From an uncultured delta proteobacterium (GTDB lineage: Bacteria; Desulfobacterota; WTBG01; CAIYCZ01): a stretch of 5,028 bases of DNA. The notes under the pieces are model-generated. The model searched no databases. It was not told where the DNA came from and saw nothing but the letters and a program-made list of their open reading frames with translations. This document shows, one piece after another, positions 1-5,028 of the stretch. A program made the translations under genes and the position numbers. Positions within the stretch are counted from its first letter, which is position 1, and each line of letters starts with the position of its first letter. The stretch is from NCBI GenBank assembly GCA_903924805.1, contig CAIYCZ010000524.1, forward strand, positions 1-5,028, in the 5' to 3' direction.

Positions 1-6
1 AGACAG

Positions 7-1074
7 GTGAGTATCGCGAAAGATTTGAGGAATCGTAACGTAAAAGTTACCCACGGGAAAGATACATGTATAGACCGCTATGCTGTCATTGATCAGCCGC
101 AACTCGTTTCAATTGGTGCCAATTGTATTATTCGCAAGGGAGTTGTGTTGCGTCCGGAAGGCGGTGAAATTGTCATTGGCAATAACTGCGTCATAAATCA
201 TTACACCACGCTTCATGCCAAGGGGGGCATTTATATGGGGGATTGGGTAATGGTATCTCCACACTGCGGATTTTATGCGCAAAACCACACCTATGAACGG
301 TTTGACATACCAATCACCAAACAGCCCAATATCGGTAACGGGATATATATAATGGGGGATAATTGGATAGGATCTCATACCGTGATTTGTGATGACGTAA
401 CTATAGGCAAGGGCACCGTTATAGGAGCACAGTGCACGGTAACAAAGTCAATCCCCATGGCTTCAGTTGCTGTTGGTTCACCAGCTGTGGTTATCAAAAA
501 ACGCTATGAAGGGCCATGGGATTTTAAAAAAGTGGAACGGGCGGGCTTAGGAGAAATGCCAAGTGGAATAGAGGAACATGTGCGGGGACGAGCGCGACTT
601 ATTAAACAATTTATCACTCCCGATGATACCGTGCTTGACGTTGGTTGTGGCGAGGGAATTATTACTGCCGCTATTGCAGAAACACATGGTACCATAGCGG
701 GCTGTGACTATTCATCTGAAGCACTCAGCCGTGCACAACAACAGTACGCGCACATTGCTTTTGTTTACTCAAATGCAACGCATCTGAGGTTCGATGATGC
801 ATCATTTACTCGTGTTATATTTTCTGATATTGCAGAACATCTGTTGCCTGATCAATGCATAAACAGCTTACAGGAAATAAAGCGGGTTTTGCACAAGGGC
901 GGGACGCTCATTCTGACAACGCCGCTTACGGGGAATAAAACAAATACGGAAAGCTATTCACACATATATGAATATTCTGAAGATGAAATAAAAGATATTC
1001 TTCGAGAATTATTCGATGAAGTGCAGCTTATCGATAAAAATTATGGCTTATTTATTGCCCGCAAAGGTGAATGA
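7..1074 (+). CDS. Bifunctional hexapeptide-repeat acyltransferase / SAM-dependent methyltransferase fusion
   Basis: Two enzymes appear in one chain of at least 355 residues. Residues ~1-168 form a left-handed beta-helix acyltransferase of the WbbJ/LacA/NodL type: hexapeptide turns run through the domain, His94 (motif NHTYER) is the likely catalytic base, and the closing signatures are WIGSH (120-124) and VGSPAVVIKKR (156-166). Residues ~185-355 are a class I methyltransferase (Methyltransf_11 type): motif I VLDVGCGEG (209-217) for SAM binding, acidic Asp234 ending the second strand, and the post-motif VLHKGGTLILTTP (294-306). By family, the first half would move an acetyl or other acyl group to a sugar hydroxyl or amine, and the second would methylate a small molecule, both in the cytoplasm. 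The substrate is unknown. The GTG at 7 is the only start visible, but the frame is open to the window edge, so the gene may begin upstream. The stop is directly followed by the ATG of the radical SAM gene. Both domain calls are firm; a shared substrate is inference. Confidence 0.9.
   Translation: MSIAKDLRNRNVKVTHGKDTCIDRYAVIDQPQLVSIGANCIIRKGVVLRPEGGEIVIGNNCVINHYTTLHAKGGIYMGDWVMVSPHCGFYAQNHTYERFDIPITKQPNIGNGIYIMGDNWIGSHTVICDDVTIGKGTVIGAQCTVTKSIPMASVAVGSPAVVIKKRYEGPWDFKKVERAGLGEMPSGIEEHVRGRARLIKQFITPDDTVLDVGCGEGIITAAIAETHGTIAGCDYSSEALSRAQQQYAHIAFVYSNATHLRFDDASFTRVIFSDIAEHLLPDQCINSLQEIKRVLHKGGTLILTTPLTGNKTNTESYSHIYEYSEDEIKDILRELFDEVQLIDKNYGLFIARKGE
1063..1070 (+). promoter_or_regulatory. Ribosome binding site of the radical SAM gene
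   Basis: AAAGGTGA is a good match to the anti-Shine-Dalgarno complement. It lies inside the last codons of the preceding gene, four bases before the ATG at 1075. The upstream stop TGA (1072-1074) abuts that ATG, an arrangement typical of translational coupling. It fixes the start of the second gene, and it shows that this organism uses Shine-Dalgarno initiation at least here. Confidence 0.7.
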
Positions 1075-2328
1075 ATGAATATCCTTTTTACCACACCTGC
1101 TGCGCCTCATCAGAGTCCTTTTTCAACCGATGAGAAAAGGCCCCCTCTGGGCATAGGGAGTATTATGTCCTTGTTAAGAGAAAAAGGGCATCAGGTGTTG
1201 TTTGTTGATAATTATTTACAACCAACACCGTTTATAGAGAAAGGGTATTTGCAGAACAACAGCATAGACATCGTAGGGATTTATGCAAATACGATCTGCT
1301 ATCAGGATGTGGTGCGTATGCTTAATAAAATGGAAACGCTTCGGAGAAAAGGATTGTGGAATGGGAAAATAATGGTCGGTGGCCCACACGCCACTGTGGC
1401 ACCCGAAACCCTTCCCCCATTCATAGACTGCATAGTACAGGGGGAAGGGGAAACAGCGGTTTTAGAAATAGCGGCAGGTACGGTTAGAGAACGAGTAGTA
1501 AAGAAGGAAAGGATTCCTGATCTGGATGGTCTTCCCTTTCAACCATGGGATCTTTTTACCGGACTACCGTATGATTATTCGTTTCAATCGTTAGAAACAA
1601 AGCCGGTTTTCACCATGAACACCAGCCGCGGATGCCCCTTTAACTGTACGTTTTGTTCGGTTGGGTCAATATGGGGCAAGCGATACACATGTTTTTCTGC
1701 AGAAAGAATCATCGCGGAAATTGAATATCTCGTAACTGACTTTGGTGCCACGGGTATTTATTTCAGAGAAGACAATTTTACACTCAAAAAGGATCGGGTG
1801 ATTGAGTTCTGTGAACAGCTTTTGAGAAAAAATCTGCCCCTGCAATGGATGTGTGAAACGCGTGTTGATACATTGGATGAAAGTCTTCTTACCCTCATGA
1901 AACGCGCTGGATGTGAAGCCTTGTATATCGGGGTTGAAAGTGGCAGCCAGAGGGTACTTGAATTTCTAAAAAAGGGAATTTCTGTTGAGCAGGTAGAAAA
2001 GATTTTTCATCTTTGCCATGCATTAGACATCAAGACCTGTGCGAGTTTCATAGTTGGCATTCCCACTGAAACCGATACAGAGCGGGCACAAACAATATCC
2101 CTTAAGGAGCGGTTGCAGGCTACTACATCGTGGATTAATGTTTTTGTTGGTATTCCACACAGCCCTCTTTATGAATATGTTTTAGAGAATCACCTCTATG
2201 AGGATATAGATGCATGCGGCCTGGTATACTTAAAAGGGCATAACCAGTTAGTGGACCAGTTTTACCGGGGCGATCCGACACGGAAGATTCCAAAGCGCTT
2301 TGGGTCGCATATGAAAAAAGCTTTTTAA
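1075..2328 (+). CDS. B12-binding-domain radical SAM protein
   Basis: This is a 417-residue member of the cobalamin-dependent radical SAM group (BchE-like architecture). Residues ~1-140 are a Rossmann-like B12-binding domain with the family landmarks PPLG (23-26), GGPHAT (102-107) and VQGEGE (121-126). The usual DxHxxG cobalt-ligand motif is not visible; the corresponding stretch reads VDNYLQ (44-49), so cobalamin may bind without a protein histidine ligand. The radical SAM core follows: Cys187, Cys191 and Cys194 (CPFNCTFC) would hold the 4Fe-4S cluster that cleaves SAM, and IGVESGSQ (285-292) is the usual core-barrel motif. Characterised relatives methylate unreactive carbon or phosphorus, or do ring and oxidation chemistry, so the reaction cannot be fixed here. 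In this setting a sugar, nucleotide sugar or lipid-linked glycan is the likely substrate. The oxygen-sensitive cluster suggests anaerobic or microaerobic life. Length is complete for the family. Family call strong, substrate unknown. Confidence 0.93.
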   Translation: MNILFTTPAAPHQSPFSTDEKRPPLGIGSIMSLLREKGHQVLFVDNYLQPTPFIEKGYLQNNSIDIVGIYANTICYQDVVRMLNKMETLRRKGLWNGKIMVGGPHATVAPETLPPFIDCIVQGEGETAVLEIAAGTVRERVVKKERIPDLDGLPFQPWDLFTGLPYDYSFQSLETKPVFTMNTSRGCPFNCTFCSVGSIWGKRYTCFSAERIIAEIEYLVTDFGATGIYFREDNFTLKKDRVIEFCEQLLRKNLPLQWMCETRVDTLDESLLTLMKRAGCEALYIGVESGSQRVLEFLKKGISVEQVEKIFHLCHALDIKTCASFIVGIPTETDTERAQTISLKERLQATTSWINVFVGIPHSPLYEYVLENHLYEDIDACGLVYLKGHNQLVDQFYRGDPTRKIPKRFGSHMKKAF

Positions 2329-2329
2329 A

Positions 2330-2351
2330 AGCTGGTTGCAGCTGAGTTTTT
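2330..2351 (+). terminator. Weak terminator-like hairpin after the radical SAM gene
   Basis: Directly after the stop codon, AGCTG and CAGCT (2330-2334 and 2339-2343) form a 5 bp stem with loop GTTG, and after three bases comes a run of five T (2347-2351). The stem is short and the T run is offset, so it would be at most a weak or attenuating terminator. The downstream gene is close and points the same way, so full termination is not expected. Confidence 0.25.
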
Positions 2352-2391
2352 ATTACGCCCATGCTCAATCACATATGGTTACCCATTCACT

Positions 2392-3342
2392 ATGATTATA
2401 TCCGCCCACGCTCCAACCGTATCAGTTCTGATGAGCGCATACAATGCAGAAGCCTATATCGGGAAAGCTGTTCAGAGTATCCTGAATCAAACCTTTAACG
2501 ATTTTGAATTTATAATTATTAATGATGGATCCACTGACAGCACCGGAAATATACTTGAATCCTTCCATGATAATAGAATAGTCCTCGTGCATAAGGATAA
2601 CACCGGGTTGACAAAAGCTCTGAATCAGGGACTTTCCTTGGCGCGCGGTGAATACATTGCCAGAATGGATGCTGATGATATCTCGCTGCCTGAACGGCTG
2701 GCAAGACAGATGCAGTTCCTGGAAGAAAATCCTGCAACAGGGCTTATCGGCTGTCATTTTTACGTTATTGATTCTGATGGAGGACAAAAGAGTTTGTGCT
2801 GTCCACCGATTTATAATGATGAAATACAGAAAGAGCTTCTCATGGGAAACCAATTCTGTCACGGGTCAGTAGTATTTAGAACCGAGTGCATTAAAACCGT
2901 TGGTCTCTATCGCGAATTTTTCAAATTCGCCCAGGATTTTGATCTGTGGCTGCGCATCGCAGAAAAATACCAGTGCTCCAATCTGGCTGTTCCTCTCTAC
3001 CAGTGGAGAGGTGAACAGCACTCTTTATCCTTGAGGTCCCTCAAAGAGAAGAACAACCAGTTTATGTATGCCGCATTTGCCATTCTTCTGGCGAAGGAGC
3101 GGCGGACAGCAGGCGTGGACCGTCTGCAGCGCTATCCTGAGCGGCAGTGGGATTTGGCACAAGAGCTGAATGGTAAGGCAGGGGGCACTATTTTATCCTC
3201 CCTGTATTTTACCACCAGCCGAGGGCTGCAGCGGAGGGGTGACATTCAGTCCGCCCGGGCGCTTGCGCAAAAAGCTTGCTTGAGCAATCCCCTGCGCTGG
3301 AGATACTGGAAACACCTGTTTGCTCTTATGCAGTGCCCGTAA
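2392..3342 (+). CDS. Family 2 glycosyltransferase (GT-A fold), first of two
   Basis: A 316-residue protein with a GT2 catalytic domain over residues ~8-225. VSVLMSAYN (10-18) opens the nucleotide-binding fold, INDGSTD (43-49) carries the UDP/GDP-sugar-binding Asp, DADD (93-96) is the metal-binding DxD, and QDFDLWLR (181-188) is the acceptor/base motif, where most relatives have Glu-Asp rather than Gln-Asp; Asp182 is retained. It would transfer a sugar from a nucleotide donor to a growing glycan at the cytoplasmic face of the membrane; no membrane segment is obvious. Residues ~234-316 form a basic helical tail with a TPR-like repeat (RGDIQSARALAQKACLSNP). The DNA of this tail is far richer in GC than the catalytic part. 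The ATG at 2392 is the first start in this frame after the previous gene's stop, but no Shine-Dalgarno site precedes it. It is paralogous to the next gene. Donor and acceptor are unknown. Confidence 0.9.
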   Translation: MIISAHAPTVSVLMSAYNAEAYIGKAVQSILNQTFNDFEFIIINDGSTDSTGNILESFHDNRIVLVHKDNTGLTKALNQGLSLARGEYIARMDADDISLPERLARQMQFLEENPATGLIGCHFYVIDSDGGQKSLCCPPIYNDEIQKELLMGNQFCHGSVVFRTECIKTVGLYREFFKFAQDFDLWLRIAEKYQCSNLAVPLYQWRGEQHSLSLRSLKEKNNQFMYAAFAILLAKERRTAGVDRLQRYPERQWDLAQELNGKAGGTILSSLYFTTSRGLQRRGDIQSARALAQKACLSNPLRWRYWKHLFALMQCP

Positions 3343-3422
3343 TATACATAACTGTGAACCGTTGTTTATCTCAACTCGCTGTTGTAACTGTGGGCAGTTC
3401 GTGCAAAACTTTGGTGTAGCAC
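3343..3422 (+). other. Intergenic spacer with a small inverted repeat
   Basis: This 80-base gap between the two family 2 transferase genes contains AACTG/CAGTT (3386-3390 and 3395-3399), a 5 bp stem with loop TGGG and no T run behind it, so it does not look like a terminator. GGTG at 3413-3416, six bases before the ATG at 3423, is a weak candidate ribosome binding site. No convincing -35/-10 pair was seen. Confidence 0.4.
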
Positions 3423-4580
3423 ATGTCAGATCGTAAAGCGCCAGCAGTAAGTGTTATAATACCAACGTATAACCGTGCACATATTATCCCTCAGACCATT
3501 GATAGTGTTTTAGCTCAGACATTTCGTGATTTTGAAATCATTGTGGTTGATGATGGGAGTACTGATGATACTTCGGCATTGCTGCAGCACAGATATGGAG
3601 AAAAGATCACGTATGGTAGGATAAAAAACAGCGGACTTCCAGCTGCCCGGAATACGGGCATAAAAGCAGCACGGGGACATTATATAGCGTTCATAGATGA
3701 TGATGATGTATGGCTTCCTGATAAATTAGAGCTGCAGACAACTCTCATGCAAAACAATCCATCCCTTGGATTGGTGTACTGTGGTTGTTATACCATTAAC
3801 GCAGATGGTACGGTGATCAGTGAAACACGACCTGTTAAACGGGGCGCCTTGTTTGAGGATTTATTGTGCAGCAATTTTATCGTTGGTTCAGCCTCAGCGG
3901 TTCTGGTTACCGGTGGCGTGTTTTCAAAAGCAAACTATTTCGATGAAACTCTGACGGCCTGTGAAGACTGGGATTTGTGGATACGGATTGCACACGATTA
4001 TCCGATAGACTTCATAGACAAACCGTTAGTAAAGGTAAGAAGACACCATAACAATATGCAGCAAAACATTCTCAATATGGAGCATGCAACATTTTCTGTA
4101 CTTAATAAATACTGGACTGAGTATGCCCGGGAGCAGGGCCTGAGAGATAAGAAAAATGGAGTTTACAGCGCCCATTGTGTCAACTTTGCATGGAAGTATT
4201 ATGGTGCAGGAGACATGCAGTCATTTAAAAGATTGCTGCACCAGGCGCTTGAATACTATCCTTTACATAAGATATTTATTCAGGGTGATGATTTATCAGA
4301 AAAAGAAAAAGCTCTTTTTGAGGTATTCAATGACTTTTGGAACAACCACCCACAGATAGGCAATCTAAGGGGGAAAGCATTTGCAAATCAATACCTTGAG
4401 ATTGGATGGGCATATTATGACCATGGAGACGTAAAAAAATTTCGCAGATGTATAGGGAGAGCATTGCGCGCTTCTTTCGCAGATGTTCCCGTGCGGCTGT
4501 TTATACCTTTTATAAAATCATTCCTGGGGAAACGTGTTTCGGATAAAATCCATACCGTCAGAAAAAAATTAACAGACTAA
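3423..4580 (+). CDS. Family 2 glycosyltransferase with TPR-like C-terminal extension, second of two
   Basis: A 385-residue protein with a textbook GT2 catalytic domain at residues ~8-225. VSVIIPTYNR (9-18) starts the fold, VVDDGSTDDT (41-50) binds the nucleotide sugar, four consecutive Asp (92-95, followed by Val-Trp) supply the metal-binding site, and CEDWDLWIR (180-188) contains the Glu181-Asp182 catalytic/acceptor motif. Residues ~240-385 are helical with TPR-like units, for example LEIGWAYYDHGDVKKFRRCI in the last third, and a basic end; such tails may serve in protein or membrane contacts (inference). The role is transfer of a sugar to a glycan intermediate in the cytoplasm. A TAG at 3417-3419 lies in frame just upstream, so ATG 3423 is the earliest possible start. 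It shares domain order with the preceding gene but the tails differ, so this is an old duplication or independent recruitment rather than a recent copy. Specificity cannot be assigned. Confidence 0.93.
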   Translation: MSDRKAPAVSVIIPTYNRAHIIPQTIDSVLAQTFRDFEIIVVDDGSTDDTSALLQHRYGEKITYGRIKNSGLPAARNTGIKAARGHYIAFIDDDDVWLPDKLELQTTLMQNNPSLGLVYCGCYTINADGTVISETRPVKRGALFEDLLCSNFIVGSASAVLVTGGVFSKANYFDETLTACEDWDLWIRIAHDYPIDFIDKPLVKVRRHHNNMQQNILNMEHATFSVLNKYWTEYAREQGLRDKKNGVYSAHCVNFAWKYYGAGDMQSFKRLLHQALEYYPLHKIFIQGDDLSEKEKALFEVFNDFWNNHPQIGNLRGKAFANQYLEIGWAYYDHGDVKKFRRCIGRALRASFADVPVRLFIPFIKSFLGKRVSDKIHTVRKKLTD

Positions 4581-4619
4581 ATCTTTTTCTGTACGTGGGC
4601 AAAGATTAATAGAATTTTT
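4580..4619 (+). terminator. Weak terminator-like inverted repeat after the second family 2 transferase
   Basis: AATCTTT (4580-4586) and AAAGATT (4601-4607) can pair over 7 bp with a 14-base loop, followed after seven bases by five T (4615-4619). The stem is AT-rich, the loop is long and the T run is not adjacent, so it is only a possible, inefficient terminator in front of the next co-directional gene. Confidence 0.2.
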
Positions 4620-4643
4620 GAGTTATATTTTTATTGATGGCCT

Positions 4644-5028
4644 ATGTTCTTTCGTCGGCTCAAGAAAAACCAGAAAATAGCATTTTGTCTTGGAGACGGA
4701 TGCGGGCTTGGTAATTTAGTGCAGGCACTCCCTGCCGTGCAGGCACTTTATGAGACAGGACATACCGTTGACTTGTTTCTTTCCAGCGCCGGTTACCATG
4801 GCATCACTGATATAGTGAAGGGCCAGCCCTATGTGAGAAACATTTGTGAAAATACGTACGGTAATAATGATACTCCGTATGATATCTGTATTGTTTCATT
4901 TTTATCAGACCACCGTGTGGCCAGTGCCAGAAAAATCATAAAACTGCAACAAAACTGGAACAAGAGGTCAGAGTATGAGCAGTACTGTTGGGCTGCAGTG
5001 AAACTTGGTGCAAAGAATTTTAACCCAC
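4644..5028 (+). CDS. Family-9-like glycosyltransferase (heptosyltransferase-like), 5' part only
   Basis: An open frame of 128 codons runs off the right edge of the window. It begins MFFRRLKKNQKIAFCLGDG, and an in-frame TGA at 4635-4637 makes ATG 4644 the first possible start. No strong ribosome binding site is visible. Residues ~11-46 resemble the N-terminal Rossmann domain of glycosyltransferase family 9 (ADP-heptose:LPS heptosyltransferase type): a beta strand (KIAFCLG), a glycine-rich turn GLGNLVQALPAVQAL (21-35) matching the family pattern GDxxxxxPAxxAL, then a second strand (TVDLFLS). The position equivalent to the catalytic Asp of WaaC (GDVL) is Asn24 here. Family members transfer heptose or related sugars onto lipid A core or other glycans in the cytoplasm, which fits the neighbouring transferase genes. 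The donor-binding C-terminal half is outside the window, so the assignment rests on the N-terminal pattern alone. It could instead be a distant GT-B protein of unknown donor. Confidence 0.75.
   Translation, partial: MFFRRLKKNQKIAFCLGDGCGLGNLVQALPAVQALYETGHTVDLFLSSAGYHGITDIVKGQPYVRNICENTYGNNDTPYDICIVSFLSDHRVASARKIIKLQQNWNKRSEYEQYCWAAVKLGAKNFNP

Noticed and set aside
794..805. 12 bp perfect palindrome ATGATGCATCAT
   Set aside because: It lies inside the methyltransferase coding region, encodes ordinary residues (Asp-Asp-Ala-Ser) and has no second copy or nearby promoter, so an operator is unlikely.
2422..2862. A 146-codon open frame on the - strand, with shorter ones at 109-378, 504-695, 2135-2368 and 2519-2737
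   Set aside because: They lie wholly or mostly antisense to genes with clear family motifs, and their translations show no recognisable domain or plausible start context.
2648..2872. Short + strand open frames inside the transferase genes (2648-2872 and 4156-4359)
   Set aside because: They are out-of-frame shadows within well-supported glycosyltransferase genes and have no ribosome binding site or motif.
3694..3707. GAT trinucleotide run in the second family 2 transferase
   Set aside because: It simply encodes the four Asp residues of the conserved metal-binding motif and is not a microsatellite of interest.
4601..4629. Possible promoter before the family-9-like gene, with TATATT at 4624-4629 as -10
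   Set aside because: The hexamer at 17-base spacing (AAAGAT) does not resemble a -35 box, and AT-rich spacers often give such -10 look-alikes.

Overview
This window is part of a surface-glycan (O-antigen, capsule or similar) biosynthesis region. All five genes lie on the + strand, and every recognisable product either transfers or decorates sugars. The organism cannot be named from the sequence. A Shine-Dalgarno-type site, moderate GC (about 41-44% in two hand-counted stretches), a B12-dependent radical SAM enzyme and a family-9-like glycosyltransferase (the family that includes the LPS heptosyltransferases) together suggest a Gram-negative, probably anaerobic bacterium. That is inference.

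Layout: (1) 7-1074 is a two-domain protein, a left-handed beta-helix (hexapeptide) acyltransferase fused to a class I SAM methyltransferase; its 5' end may lie outside the window. (2) 1075-2328 starts immediately after that stop codon behind a good ribosome binding site and encodes a B12-binding-domain radical SAM enzyme. (3) 2392-3342 and (4) 3423-4580 encode two paralogous GT-A fold family 2 glycosyltransferases, each with a helical C-terminal tail. (5) 4644-5028 is the 5' part of a family-9-like glycosyltransferase that runs off the right edge.

How the genes may work together: the three transferases would each add a sugar to a growing, probably lipid-linked, oligosaccharide. The first two genes, which look translationally coupled, would tailor a sugar or nucleotide sugar by O/N-acylation, SAM-dependent methylation and a radical (possibly C-methylation) step. 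Substrates cannot be read from the sequence. The three gaps between genes 2, 3, 4 and 5 are short (63, 80 and 63 bases) and hold only small inverted repeats. No RNA gene, insertion sequence or CRISPR array was seen.

The points most worth checking are the acyltransferase-methyltransferase fusion and its coupling to the radical SAM gene, the abrupt GC rise inside the 3' part of the first family 2 transferase, and the Asn at the usual catalytic Asp position of the family-9-like protein.
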